A program made the position numbers and the translations under genes. This document shows positions 26,360-34,532 of a DNA stretch of 64,000 bases, in pieces. The stretch comes from Metabacillus litoralis. GTDB lineage: Bacteria > Bacillota > Bacilli > Bacillales > Bacillaceae. A model generated the notes under the pieces. The model did not search any database, was not told the DNA's origin, and worked only from the letters and a program-made list of their open reading frames with translations. The DNA lies in contig NZ_CP033043.1 in the NCBI RefSeq assembly GCF_003667825.1, positions 4,968,501 through 5,032,500 of the forward strand. The letters run 5' to 3'. Within the stretch, counting starts at the first letter, position 1, and every line of letters starts with the position of its first letter.

Positions 26360-26390
26360 GAGCCCCTCACATATTGTGAGGGGCATTTTG
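26360..26390 (+). terminator. Terminator of the lipoprotein-chemoreceptor operon
   Basis: GCCCCTCACA and TGTGAGGGGC arms around TAT, followed by ATTTTG. Confidence 0.85.
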
Positions 26391-26431
26391 CTTTGGTATA
26401 GTATATTTTTATATAGGAAAGGTAAGAACAG

Positions 26432-26563
26432 GTTCGTTCCATTGCGCTCCAGACACAAGATTCCCCGGGGAGGAAGCTGAGCCTCCTCGGCTTTGCCTGC
26501 GGGGTCTCAGCCTTTCCTCACTTCCCGCAGGAGTCAAGTGTCTTCCGCTCCATTTCACTATTT
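26432..26563. repeat. GC-rich dispersed repeat
   Basis: A GC-rich island (GTTCGTTCCATTGCGCTCC ... CTTCCGCTCCATTTCACT) with nested inverted arms such as GAGGAAGCTGAG/CTCAGCCTTTCCTC, and CCTGCGGG. It is of a kind recalled as dispersed in many Bacillus genomes. A 25-bp fragment of the same element appears near 31468-31492. No ORF. Confidence 0.75.
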
Positions 26564-26638
26564 TTTTTAAAAAGAATTCACAAGTTGTAATTTAGCAAAT
26601 ATTTCACAGCGAAACACCTTTTACAAATCATTTATTAC

Positions 26639-26770
26639 TTACAAATGATCTGTTTTTTTAGAGTATTGGCGTTCGCCTTTTTGACGGTTTTTTTCACGCA
26701 TCATATTTTTTTCATGACGTTTTGCGTTATTGTCTTTTGCTTTTTTATCATTATCACTAGTGTGTGGCAT
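26639..26770 (-). CDS. Small basic protein, 43 aa (DUF3941-like)
   Basis: A 43-codon ORF starting MPHTSDNDKKAKDNNAKR and ending YSKKTDHL. It is highly charged, with no hydrophobic segment. An AAAGGAG site lies 8 bases before the ATG at 26768-26770. It resembles, from memory, the DUF3941 family of small Bacillaceae proteins of unknown function. It lies 60 bases downstream of the DegV gene on the same strand. The clear ribosome site and family-like sequence argue for a real gene. Confidence 0.7.
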   Translation of the reverse strand: MPHTSDNDKKAKDNNAKRHEKNMMREKNRQKGERQYSKKTDHL

Positions 26771-26831
26771 GATGATGCTCCTTTCAAACGAGTGTAAGCT
26801 TATCATTCCCACATGCTATTGCGAGTATGTG

Positions 26832-27689
26832 TTAAAGCTCATCATTTAAAAAGAAAATCGCTAGTGTCCCTGGTCCTGAATGGGCACCAATAACAGCACC
26901 TACATAGTTTATATAAATATCCTTAGGTTGAAATTCTTCTTGAATCAGTGCTTTCATTTCATTTGCGGACTCCTCATCATCACCGTGACTTATCGCGATT
27001 GTTTGATTTTGGAGATTTACTCCACGTTCTTTCATGATTTCAATTATTCGTTTAAATACTTTTTTACGTCCACGTATTTTCTCAAGAGGGATAAGCTTCC
27101 CATCTTCAACATGAAGTAATGGCTTAATATTTAATAAACCGCCAACAAATGCTGAAGCTTTGCTAATTCGTCCGCCGCGGGCTAAGTATTCTAGATTGTC
27201 AACGGTGAAGATATGCTCAACCTTTTGACAATAGGTTTTTACAGCGTTTTCAATTTCTTCCAACGTTTTTCCATTCTTTGCAAGCTCAACAGCAAACTTA
27301 ACGGCAAGACCACAGCCGAGAGATGCGCATTTTGAATCAATAATTGTCAATTTAAAATCGGGGTACTCTTCTAACACTTCATTTCGCATCATCATGGCTG
27401 TTTGGTATGTACCTGAGAGTTCGGATGAAAACGCAACATATAAACTAGGTGTCCCCTTTTTAGCAAGCTCAGTAAAAACATCCTTAAATAAAGATGGAGT
27501 AATTTGAGATGTTTTAACTACGGTACCTTGCCGCATTTCTTCATAAATTTGTTTAGGTTTTATTTCTCTTTGATCCTCCAGTTGCTTCCCATTTAGTTCA
27601 ACACTTAAAGGAAGAAAAGTAATTGAATTTTCCTGAAAATATTCAATTGGCAAATCAGATGCACTGTCAGCTAAAATGTGAACATTCAT
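26832..27689 (-). CDS. yitS: DegV-family fatty-acid-binding protein
   Basis: A 285-residue DegV protein. The family binds a fatty acid between two domains, and some members (FakB) present it to a fatty-acid kinase for phospholipid synthesis. Motifs: ADSASDLP at the N terminus, the [13 protein letters not shown] strand-loop, [12 protein letters not shown], and the domain-2 [21 protein letters not shown] with the lipid-contacting segment. The start ATG (27687-27689) has GAGGTG 5 bases upstream. It is divergent from yitT, as in the B. subtilis yitS-yitT order. Confidence 0.93.
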   Translation of the reverse strand: MNVHILADSASDLPIEYFQENSITFLPLSVELNGKQLEDQREIKPKQIYEEMRQGTVVKTSQITPSLFKDVFTELAKKGTPSLYVAFSSELSGTYQTAMMMRNEVLEEYPDFKLTIIDSKCASLGCGLAVKFAVELAKNGKTLEEIENAVKTYCQKVEHIFTVDNLEYLARGGRISKASAFVGGLLNIKPLLHVEDGKLIPLEKIRGRKKVFKRIIEIMKERGVNLQNQTIAISHGDDEESANEMKALIQEEFQPKDIYINYVGAVIGAHSGPGTLAIFFLNDEL

Positions 27690-27835
27690 TTTAACACCTC
27701 ATTTAACTTATAATAAGTTCTTTACGTTAATTTTAGTTTATCACTCCGGAGTTAAAATACAATCTTTGTGTTCAATTCTTATGAAGATGGGAAAAACTAG
27801 ACTAAAGAGCTTGAACGACAGGAGGAAAAAATTGA

Positions 27836-28678
27836 ATGTTGAAAACAGAAACCATGAAAATCATAGTGGTCATTCTCGGTGCATTATTAAATGCAATCGG
27901 TTTAAATTTTTTTTTAATACCTGCAAATGTTTATTCAAGTGGTTTTACAGGTATTGCTATGCTGATATCGAGGGTATTGGAAGATTACACTCCATTTTTT
28001 ATCTCAACAGGAATACTGCTTTTACTTTTAAACATACCTGTAGCCATTCTAGGGTGGTTAAAAGTAGGGAAATCCTTTACGCTATATAGTTTTTTTAGTG
28101 TAGCTGCAACAACATTTTTTTTAGAGCTTGTGCCCTTATATTCTTTTTCAGAGGATATATTATTAAATGCTGTTTTTGGTGGTGTTATTATGGCCATTGG
28201 AGTTGGGATTACGTTGAAATACGGTGCCTCAACAGGTGGATTAGATATTATTGCGATGGTACTATCCCGAATGAAGGACAAGCCTGTTGGAACCTATTTT
28301 TTTCTGTTTAATAGCATCATCATCCTTGCGGCTGGATTACTTTTTGGTTGGGAAAAAGCATTATACACATTAGTTTCACTCTATGTTTCCACGCGCGTTA
28401 TTGATGCTATTCATACAAGACATGAGAAATTAACAGCTATGGTCATTACGAAAAAAGCGGATGTATTAAAAAAAGCGATACATTCAAAGCTAGTTCGGGG
28501 AATAACAATGATTCCTGCTAAAGGTGCGTTTACGAATGAAACGAAGGATATGTTACTTATTGTTATCACAAGATATGAGTTATATGACCTCGAAAAAATT
28601 ATTAAAGAAGAAGATCCACAAGCATTTACAAACATTGTTCAAACGGCAGGTATCTTTGGCTTTTTTAGAAAGGAGTAA
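27836..28678 (+). CDS. yitT: YitT-family membrane protein (DUF161/DUF2179)
   Basis: A 280-residue integral membrane protein with five or six hydrophobic segments in the first 180 residues (beginning IIVVILGALLNAIGLNFFL) and a soluble C-terminal DUF2179 domain (about 205-275, with MIPAKGAFTNETKDMLLIVI). B. subtilis has several paralogues of this type; function is unproven. AGGAGG precedes the ATG by 10 bases. Its stop lies 4 bases before the Ipi-like lipoprotein start, so the two form an operon, as yitT and ipi are adjacent in B. subtilis. Confidence 0.92.
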   Translation: MLKTETMKIIVVILGALLNAIGLNFFLIPANVYSSGFTGIAMLISRVLEDYTPFFISTGILLLLLNIPVAILGWLKVGKSFTLYSFFSVAATTFFLELVPLYSFSEDILLNAVFGGVIMAIGVGITLKYGASTGGLDIIAMVLSRMKDKPVGTYFFLFNSIIILAAGLLFGWEKALYTLVSLYVSTRVIDAIHTRHEKLTAMVITKKADVLKKAIHSKLVRGITMIPAKGAFTNETKDMLLIVITRYELYDLEKIIKEEDPQAFTNIVQTAGIFGFFRKE

Positions 28679-28682
28679 TGAA

Positions 28683-29165
28683 ATGAGGATAGGATTTTTC
28701 CTTTTGGTGATCTTCTTCTTAACGGGTTGTTCTTTAGAAGATAGAAGTGAAGCAGAAAGCATTGTGCCTGAAACAGAGGTAAAAGAAGTGAAGAATGGAG
28801 AACTGGATTTGAATGTCTCCATATATCAAGAGAAACAAGCAATAAAACTTATTATTACGCTAGTAAACAATACCAATGAAATGAAGAAAATTGAATTTCC
28901 TACAAGTCAAAAATATGAAATCGTTTTGACAAATAAAAAGGGGGAAGAAGTATATCGTTATTCAAAAGGTAAAATGTTTACACAAGCAATTGAAACGGCC
29001 TTAATTAAATCAGGTGAAAGGATGGAGTGGGAAGAAATATGGGAATACTCGTCACTCTCACCAGGAGAATATAAGGCAGAAATCACCATTTTAGCTCCGC
29101 ATACAGTAGAGTTAAAAAAAGAAGTGAGTTTTCAAATTAGTAAAGAAGAAAGCGAACCAAAATAG
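28683..29165 (+). CDS. ipi: BsuPI-domain proteinase inhibitor, lipoprotein form
   Basis: A 160-residue protein with a BsuPI domain (about 45-155), the fold of the B. subtilis intracellular proteinase inhibitor that blocks the major intracellular serine protease. Recognisable are LIITLVNNTNEMKKIEFPTSQKYEIVL and the late LSPGEYKAEI. Unlike B. subtilis Ipi, this copy opens with a lipoprotein signal, RIGFFLLVIFFLTGC, predicting lipidation at Cys17 and location outside the membrane. The overlapping ORF extends upstream into yitT, but the ATG at 28683 has AAAGGAG 8 bases upstream. The symbol rests on domain and position; inhibition of the same protease is doubtful for a secreted form. Confidence 0.78.
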   Translation: MRIGFFLLVIFFLTGCSLEDRSEAESIVPETEVKEVKNGELDLNVSIYQEKQAIKLIITLVNNTNEMKKIEFPTSQKYEIVLTNKKGEEVYRYSKGKMFTQAIETALIKSGERMEWEEIWEYSSLSPGEYKAEITILAPHTVELKKEVSFQISKEESEPK

Positions 29166-29176
29166 GTTCGCTTTGC
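29149..29176. terminator. Bidirectional terminator between ipi and the DUF3813 gene
   Basis: AAGCGAACC and GGTTCGCTT arms around AAAATA, overlapping the ipi stop. T-runs are weak on both sides. Confidence 0.6.
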
Positions 29177-29180
29177 TTTG

Positions 29181-29375
29181 TTACATGCTAGTAAGTGTTT
29201 GTTGTAACTCTCGAAGTTGAGCTCGTTCAGCATCTGTACAGTTTGCAAAGGCAGAAGATAAGGCATTTTTTGCCTTCATAACTGCTTCCTGTTGATCTCC
29301 CTGCTCAGAACCCGAGGATATAGAGTTTGCATAGGCAACTGCTTCACGAGCTTGCTGAAATAATGGATTTGTCAC
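29181..29375 (-). CDS. yizC: DUF3813 family small protein
   Basis: A 64-residue helical protein (NPLFQQAREAVAYANSI ... SALSSAFANCTDAERAQLREL-type composition) that I assign to DUF3813 (B. subtilis YizC), function unknown. The start is a GTG at 29373-29375 with GGAGGG 7 bases upstream, inside the end of the preceding small gene; the upstream stop TAA directly abuts this GTG, implying translational coupling. Location between ipi and yitU matches B. subtilis yizC. Confidence 0.8.
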   Translation of the reverse strand: MTNPLFQQAREAVAYANSISSGSEQGDQQEAVMKAKNALSSAFANCTDAERAQLRELQQTLTSM

Positions 29376-29525
29376 TTATATCCCTCCAAGTGGAGTATCA
29401 TCTGATTTACTTTTATATGCTTCTGATTCAGATAGTGTTGAGTGGTAAGGGAACCTCTCATCGTGCTTAGTAACGATATCTTTGCCTTGTTGAACAAAAC
29501 GTTTTGATTTGTTACGTTTACCCAT
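29376..29525 (-). CDS. Small basic hypothetical protein, 49 aa
   Basis: A 49-codon ORF reading MGKRNKSKRFVQQGKDI and ending DDTPLGGI, not recognised. It is basic at the N terminus, with no membrane segment. A GGGGGG ribosome-site-like run lies 9 bases before the ATG (29523-29525). Its TAA is directly followed by the GTG start of the DUF3813 gene, and its last codons contain that gene's ribosome site (GGAGGG), so the two form a tight two-gene unit. A 13-bp inverted repeat lies in its leader. Family unknown; probable real gene by context. Confidence 0.6.
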   Translation of the reverse strand: MGKRNKSKRFVQQGKDIVTKHDERFPYHSTLSESEAYKSKSDDTPLGGI

Positions 29526-29542
29526 TGAAAAAGCCCCCCTTT

Positions 29543-29579
29543 ATAATGATGACGCTCTCGTTCGGTGCGTCATCATTAT
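29543..29579. repeat. 13-bp inverted repeat in the leader of the small-gene pair
   Basis: ATAATGATGACGC (29543-29555) and GCGTCATCATTAT (29567-29579) around an 11-base loop, without a T-run on either strand. It could be an operator or an RNA leader hairpin. Confidence 0.6.
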
Positions 29580-29674
29580 TGTGTGCGAAAAAGTTGATTA
29601 TATTAATGGCAATTACTATCTAGATTACATAAGACTGTTGTTACAAAATGCATAAAAAATACCTGTTTAAAGGA

Positions 29675-30487
29675 TTATAAGCCAAGTGTGTTCTTTAAAT
29701 AATGGGCAACTCCGTCTTCTTCATTCGTTTTGGTTTCCTTGTTGGCAACATCTTTAAGCCTTGTGATGGCATTTCCCATAGCTACACCTTGTCCTGCGTA
29801 TGTAAGCATTTCTAAATCATTATCTTCATCTCCGAAAGCAATAATGCGTTCAGAGGGGATATTATAATAAGAAGAAATTCTTTCCAAACCAATTGCCTTA
29901 TTCATTCCTGCTCGAATAATTTCAATAACATGCCACGGTGCTGCCCATCGGCGATGATCAACAACCTCAGCATGAACATCTGATAAGTAATTTCTAATTT
30001 TTTCAACATCTTCTTCAGCTGCATGAATAAGAATACTCGTGACATCATTCCCTAAATTTTGACGTAAATCACCGATTTTAATATCTGGATTTCCCATGCT
30101 AAAAACATCGATCATTTTTTCATCATGATAATGAAAATACACATCATCTATAATTTCAGCTAAAACATTATGTAAGTGATGCTCTTCAGCAACATCAATG
30201 ATTTCCTTTACAACTTTGAGATCTAAAGTTGTATGATAGGTTCCCCAGCTATCGTCCTTTGGATGATGAACATATGCACCGTTAAAATTGACTATTGGTG
30301 TATCGAGATCTAATTCTTCGTAATATATGGAGCTTGATCGAAATGGTCTACCTGTTGCGATGCAGACAATATGGCCTGCTGCTTTTGCTTTGTTTATTAT
30401 TTCCTTAGAGTAAGGTGATATTGTTTTATCGTCTTTTAAAAGAGTCCCATCTAAGTCTAAAGCAATTAAAAAAGGTTTCGTTTCCAT
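29675..30487 (-). CDS. yitU: HAD-superfamily phosphatase, Cof type
   Basis: A 270-residue Cof-type HAD hydrolase that dephosphorylates small metabolites; B. subtilis YitU is reported to act on the flavin precursor 5-amino-6-ribitylamino-uracil phosphate. The nucleophile motif is DLDGTLL at residues 10-16, with CIATGRPF (motif II), a C2 cap in the middle and IAFGDEDNDLEMLTYAGQG (motifs III/IV) near the C terminus. The ATG at 30485-30487 has AAAGGAG 5 bases upstream. It is divergent from yitV. Assignment to the riboflavin step is from the orthologue only. Confidence 0.9.
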   Translation of the reverse strand: METKPFLIALDLDGTLLKDDKTISPYSKEIINKAKAAGHIVCIATGRPFRSSSIYYEELDLDTPIVNFNGAYVHHPKDDSWGTYHTTLDLKVVKEIIDVAEEHHLHNVLAEIIDDVYFHYHDEKMIDVFSMGNPDIKIGDLRQNLGNDVTSILIHAAEEDVEKIRNYLSDVHAEVVDHRRWAAPWHVIEIIRAGMNKAIGLERISSYYNIPSERIIAFGDEDNDLEMLTYAGQGVAMGNAITRLKDVANKETKTNEEDGVAHYLKNTLGL

Positions 30488-30654
30488 ACAGTCTCCTTTA
30501 TCATATATGTTTTTTAGGTGATCACCGGTTTATGTAGGCACAATTGCTACTTTATAGGGTACACCTATTTAATAACAGTGTATCTTTTTTCCAACTTTAA
30601 TGTCTACATGTTACACTAACAAAGTGGGAAAATTACTCAGGAGGCGCATAATCA

Positions 30655-31422
30655 TTGATTATTGTTGAAAAATTACATATAGAAAACATTCCAGCACTTC
30701 ACATCGTAAAGCAATCCTTACAGGGCACAAAAACACCTTTCGTAATTTTTGTGCATGGTTTTACAAGTGCCAAAGAAAACAACCTCCACTATGCTTACTA
30801 TTTAGCTGAAAAAGGCATGAGAGTTATCTTACCTGAGGCTTTATACCATGGAGAGAGAAGCGAGAATTATGACACAAAAGAATTAAGCTTGAATTTTTGG
30901 AAGATTGTATTGAATGAAATAAAAGAAGTGAACATGATAAAAGAATACTTTGAACAAAAGCAGCTAATTGATTCAGAGCGTATTGGACTTGCAGGTACCT
31001 CTATGGGGGGAATTACAACCTTAGGGGCTCTCACTCAATATGAATGGATAAAAGCAGCGGTTAGTCTAATGGGAAGCCCATGTTATACAGCCCTTCTAAA
31101 AGGGCAGCTGTATTCTTTACAACAAAGCGGAGTAGAGGTTCCACTGTCAAATGAGGAAATAGAGGAACAACTAACACACTTACAGCCATTTGACTTGAGC
31201 CTACAAAAAGAAAAGCTTCAAAATCGACCACTGCTCTTTTGGCATGGTGAACGAGATAATGTTGTTCCATTTGCACCAACCTATCAATTTTACAAAGAAA
31301 TCATACCAATGTATGAAAAAGAACCAGAAAAGCTAAGGTTTATTGCTGACCCATTAGCTGACCACAAAGTATCCCGAGAAGGTACATTAGCATTAGTTGA
31401 ATGGTTTGAGAGGTATTTATAG
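30655..31422 (+). CDS. yitV: Alpha/beta hydrolase (YitV esterase family)
   Basis: A 255-residue serine hydrolase. The oxyanion segment is FVHGFTSAKENN, the nucleophile is in GTSMGG (about 115-120), and a late acid and His are supplied by GERDNVVP and LADHKVSREG. The natural ester is unknown. The start is a TTG at 30655 with AGGAGG 10 bases upstream; no ATG fits the family N terminus (MIIVEKLHIEN). It is divergent from yitU and upstream of yitW, as in B. subtilis. Confidence 0.9.
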   Translation: MIIVEKLHIENIPALHIVKQSLQGTKTPFVIFVHGFTSAKENNLHYAYYLAEKGMRVILPEALYHGERSENYDTKELSLNFWKIVLNEIKEVNMIKEYFEQKQLIDSERIGLAGTSMGGITTLGALTQYEWIKAAVSLMGSPCYTALLKGQLYSLQQSGVEVPLSNEEIEEQLTHLQPFDLSLQKEKLQNRPLLFWHGERDNVVPFAPTYQFYKEIIPMYEKEPEKLRFIADPLADHKVSREGTLALVEWFERYL

Positions 31423-31467
31423 GTGAATATGAAAAGGTAGTTGCTTTTTAAAAGTAGGTTTATCTTT

Positions 31468-31492
31468 ATAGTGGAGCGAAATGGAACGAACA
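31468..31492. repeat. Fragment of the GC-rich dispersed repeat
   Basis: TAGTGGAGCGAAATGGAACG, then AACA, on the plus strand corresponds to the reverse complement of the ends of the element at 26432-26563. Confidence 0.55.
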
Positions 31493-31629
31493 AATTTGAA
31501 AGTGCCAATATTCGATTACTTCCTACAATATAAATTTTACTTACACAGAAAGAAAGCAGAATCCTTTCTTTCTACTTTAGCTTTTACTATACTCTAAGTA
31601 CCACGATCTTAAAAGGAGTGCTAACCGAG

Positions 31630-31938
31630 ATGGATGAATCACTAAAAGAAAATATTTATGGCGCGTTAGAAACAGTTGTCGATCCAGAGCTAGGTGTTGA
31701 TATTGTCAACCTTGGACTTGTTTATGACATTGAAATGGATGAAGAGGGGAAAACAATCGTAACAATGACACTTACCTCAATGGGCTGCCCATTAGCAGGA
31801 ACGATTGTTGAACAAATCAAAATTGCACTTGATGATATCCCAGAAGTTAAGAGCACAGAAGTAAATATTGTTTGGAATCCACCATGGACAAAAGATAAAA
31901 TGTCCAGAATTGCTAAAATTGCTCTAGGAATTCAATAA
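31630..31938 (+). CDS. yitW: MIP18/PaaD-like Fe-S assembly-associated protein
   Basis: A 102-residue metal-sulfur cluster biosynthesis protein of the MIP18 (DUF59) family, related to SufT and the eukaryotic CIA factor. Family motifs: VVDPELGVDIVNLGLVYDI, MTLTSMGCPLAGTI with the conserved Cys, and VNIVWNPPWTKDKMS. The frame is open from a GTG at 31618, but the ATG at 31630 gives the family start MDESLKENI, with AAAGGAG 11 bases upstream. It is followed by a strong terminator. It probably helps load Fe-S proteins in the cytosol (family knowledge). Confidence 0.92.
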   Translation: MDESLKENIYGALETVVDPELGVDIVNLGLVYDIEMDEEGKTIVTMTLTSMGCPLAGTIVEQIKIALDDIPEVKSTEVNIVWNPPWTKDKMSRIAKIALGIQ

Positions 31939-31945
31939 ACATAAG

Positions 31946-31988
31946 AAAACATCAATTTACTCATATGAGTTAGATTGATGTTTTTTTA
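31946..31988 (+). terminator. Terminator of yitW
   Basis: AAACATCAAT and ATTGATGTTT arms with a loop containing a small second hairpin (ACTCATATGAGT), then TTTTT. Confidence 0.88.
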
Positions 31989-32007
31989 TACACTTTTTTC
32001 GTTTCGT

Positions 32008-32079
32008 TTATGCATATTGATGTATATATATAAATGATGTCATTTCCAACATAAACTGACACAATCTCAATATGCATAA
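32008..32079. promoter_or_regulatory. Long-spaced inverted repeat upstream of argC; possible ArgR/AhrC sites
   Basis: TTATGCATATTGA (32008-32020) is the exact reverse complement of TCAATATGCATAA (32067-32079). Each arm resembles a degenerate ARG box (TGCATATTGATGTA; TATGCATAAGAATT). AhrC binding is inference. Confidence 0.45.
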
Positions 32080-32118
32080 GAATTAGTTTTAAAATTTAAA
32101 AAAATATTATTTATACAC

Positions 32119-32147
32119 TTGATTTTATTTTTATACAAACTTATAAT
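32119..32147 (+). promoter_or_regulatory. Sigma-A promoter of the arg operon with an overlapping ARG-box-like sequence
   Basis: TTGATT (32119-32124), 17-bp spacer, TATAAT (32142-32147). The spacer contains ATTTTTATACA, similar to one half of the Bacillus ARG box, so repression by AhrC/ArgR at this promoter is likely. Confidence 0.7.
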
Positions 32148-32191
32148 TGAGAAATAATTTAGAAAACGAACTTACTAGAGGGTGTGATTTG

Positions 32192-33229
32192 GTGAAAGTC
32201 GGAATTATCGGGGCCACAGGATACGGTGGAGTCGAATTATATCGTATATTATCCAATCATCCACATGTAGAAGAATGTATCCTTTATTCATCTTCAGAAA
32301 TGGATGTTCCATACAGTAACACATTTCCACATCTACATGATTTGAGCGATCACATATTAAATAATATTGATGTGGAAGACATCAAAAAGAATATACATGT
32401 ATTATTTTTAGCAACACCTCCTGGGGTTTCAAGGAATTTATCTCCACAATTTCTTGACTCAGATGTAAAGATTATTGATTTGTCCGGTGATTTGAGGTTA
32501 AAGGACCGTAATGAGTATGAACATTGGTATAAAAGACCTTGTGTAGAAGATGAGGTACTTGAAAAGACAGTTTACGGCTTATCTGAATTAAATAAAGAAG
32601 AAATTAAGAAGGCAACACTGCTTGCAAATCCAGGATGTTTTCCAACAGCTACGATATTGGGCTTAGCACCAGTTGTAAAGAACAGGATTATTCATGAACA
32701 ATCGATTATTGTGGACGCGAAAACAGGAGTTTCTGGAGCGGGTCGAAATATCTCACAAGCTACTCATTTTTCTGAAACAAATGAAAATATAAAAATTTAT
32801 AAAGTTCATGAACATCAACATATACCTGAGGTGGAGCAAGCGCTTTTTGCATTAAACGATGGGATAACGGCTATCTCATTTAATACACACCTCATTCCAA
32901 TGACAAGAGGAATTATGGCGACAATTTATGCTAGTTTACAAGAGTCGTATACAACAGAAAGTTTATTAGATTTATATAAAGACTTTTATGCTGCATCACC
33001 ATTTGTGCGTGTTCGTAAACAAGGTGAGTTTCCTTCAACAAAGGAGGTTTATGGCTCGAATTTTTGTGACATCGGCCTAAAAGTAGATGAACGAACAGGA
33101 AGAGTAACGATTGTTGCGGTAATTGACAACTTAATGAAGGGTGCAGCAGGTCAGGCGGTACAAAACTTCAACCTAATGAACGGCTATGAAGAAGCAACGG
33201 GCTTGTATTTTGCACCTATATATCCATAA
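32192..33229 (+). CDS. argC: N-acetyl-gamma-glutamyl-phosphate reductase
   Basis: Third step of ornithine synthesis: NADPH reduction of N-acetylglutamyl phosphate to the semialdehyde. The 345-residue protein has the nucleotide motif [15 protein letters not shown] at the N terminus and the catalytic Cys in [13 protein letters not shown] (about 148), followed by [11 protein letters not shown]. The frame runs from 32147, but the GTG at 32192 gives the family start [10 protein letters not shown] and has GAGGGTG upstream. First gene of argCJBD-carAB-argF. Length fits the family. Confidence 0.96.
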   Translation: MKVGIIGATGYGGVELYRILSNHPHVEECILYSSSEMDVPYSNTFPHLHDLSDHILNNIDVEDIKKNIHVLFLATPPGVSRNLSPQFLDSDVKIIDLSGDLRLKDRNEYEHWYKRPCVEDEVLEKTVYGLSELNKEEIKKATLLANPGCFPTATILGLAPVVKNRIIHEQSIIVDAKTGVSGAGRNISQATHFSETNENIKIYKVHEHQHIPEVEQALFALNDGITAISFNTHLIPMTRGIMATIYASLQESYTTESLLDLYKDFYAASPFVRVRKQGEFPSTKEVYGSNFCDIGLKVDERTGRVTIVAVIDNLMKGAAGQAVQNFNLMNGYEEATGLYFAPIYP

Positions 33230-33288
33230 GACTATTTGTAAGTGATGAAGAAAATTTGTTCATCATGACAACCGGGGAGGAAATAAAC

Positions 33289-34521
33289 GTGCTACAAGCA
33301 AAAGAAACATCTAGCATTAAAAAAATTGAAAACGGGTCAATCGTTTCAGCAAAGGGTTTCTCAGCTGACGGTGTTCACGTCGGGTTACGTTATTCGAAAA
33401 ATGATTTAGGTGTTATTTATAGTGAGGTACCGGCGAGCTGCGCGGCTGTATACACTCAAAGTCATTTCCAAGCTGCACCGTTAAAGGTAACACAAGAAAG
33501 TGTAGCAAAAGAAAACTTATTACAAGCGATTATTGTTAATAGCGCAAACGCTAATGCATGTACTGGTGAACAAGGGTTAAAAGATGCATATGAAATGAGA
33601 GAGCGCTGTGCAAGCCTGTTTACTATTCAACCTCATTATGTTGCAGTTGCTTCAACAGGTGTTATTGGTGAATTTTTGAAGATGGATAAAATTCGTGCCG
33701 GTATTCAGGAGTTAAATCCTCAATGTAACCAAGAAGCATCAGAGGCATTTCAAACAGCGATCTTAACAACAGATTTGGTTATGAAAAACTCTTGCTACGA
33801 AGTAGAAATTGATGGGAAAACAGTAACAATTGGGGGAGCCGCTAAAGGATCAGGGATGATTCATCCAAATATGGCAACAATGCTTTCATTCGTTACAACT
33901 GATGCGAATATTGATTCTTCAACTCTTCAAGCGCTTTTAAGCGAAGTAACTGATAAAACATATAATCAAATTACTGTTGATGGTGATACATCAACAAACG
34001 ATATGGTATTAGTTATGGCAAATGGCAAGGCAGAAAATAATGCGCTAAATCCAAATCATCCACAGTGGGATGACTTTAAAGCAGCATTTCAATTAGTAAG
34101 TGAAGAGCTGGCAAAGCAGATCGCTAAAGATGGTGAAGGAGCAACAAAGCTGATTGAAGTGGAAGTAACGGGTGCTAAGACGAAGCAAGAAGCAAATGTT
34201 GTTGCAAAAAAAATCGTTGGTTCAAGCTTAGTTAAAACAGCGGTTTACGGGGCTGATGCGAACTGGGGAAGAATTATTTGTGCAGTTGGATATAGTGAGG
34301 CACAAGTGGAACCGGAAAAGATTGATATTTTCCTAGGAGATTTATGCTTGTTCACGAACAATAGTCCACAATCGTTTTCCGAAGAGGCTGCTTCAAGTTA
34401 CTTAAAACAAGATTCAGTGAAAATAACAGTTAACCTGGGAGTTGGAGCTGAAGCCGGTAAAGCCTGGGGCTGTGATTTAACATATGATTACGTGAAAATT
34501 AACGCAAGCTATAGAACATAA
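33289..34521 (+). CDS. argJ: Bifunctional ornithine acetyltransferase / N-acetylglutamate synthase
   Basis: Recycles the acetyl group from N-acetylornithine to glutamate and can also use acetyl-CoA in bifunctional forms. The self-cleavage site is HPNMATMLSFVTTDA, cut between Ala and Thr, whose Thr is the nucleophile; KGSGMIHP and ITVDGDTSTNDMVLVMANG are conserved. The reading frame opens at 33256, but the GTG at 33289 has GGGGAGG 8 bases upstream and gives a 410-residue protein close to family length. In the arg operon after argC. Whether this copy is truly bifunctional cannot be read from sequence. Confidence 0.95.
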   Translation: MLQAKETSSIKKIENGSIVSAKGFSADGVHVGLRYSKNDLGVIYSEVPASCAAVYTQSHFQAAPLKVTQESVAKENLLQAIIVNSANANACTGEQGLKDAYEMRERCASLFTIQPHYVAVASTGVIGEFLKMDKIRAGIQELNPQCNQEASEAFQTAILTTDLVMKNSCYEVEIDGKTVTIGGAAKGSGMIHPNMATMLSFVTTDANIDSSTLQALLSEVTDKTYNQITVDGDTSTNDMVLVMANGKAENNALNPNHPQWDDFKAAFQLVSEELAKQIAKDGEGATKLIEVEVTGAKTKQEANVVAKKIVGSSLVKTAVYGADANWGRIICAVGYSEAQVEPEKIDIFLGDLCLFTNNSPQSFSEEAASSYLKQDSVKITVNLGVGAEAGKAWGCDLTYDYVKINASYRT

Positions 34522-34532
34522 GGGAGATCGTT

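Noticed and set aside
28524..28682. Upstream extension of the Ipi-like protein into yitT
   Set aside because: The ATG at 28683 has an AAAGGAG site and starts directly at a lipoprotein signal; the extension would destroy the signal.
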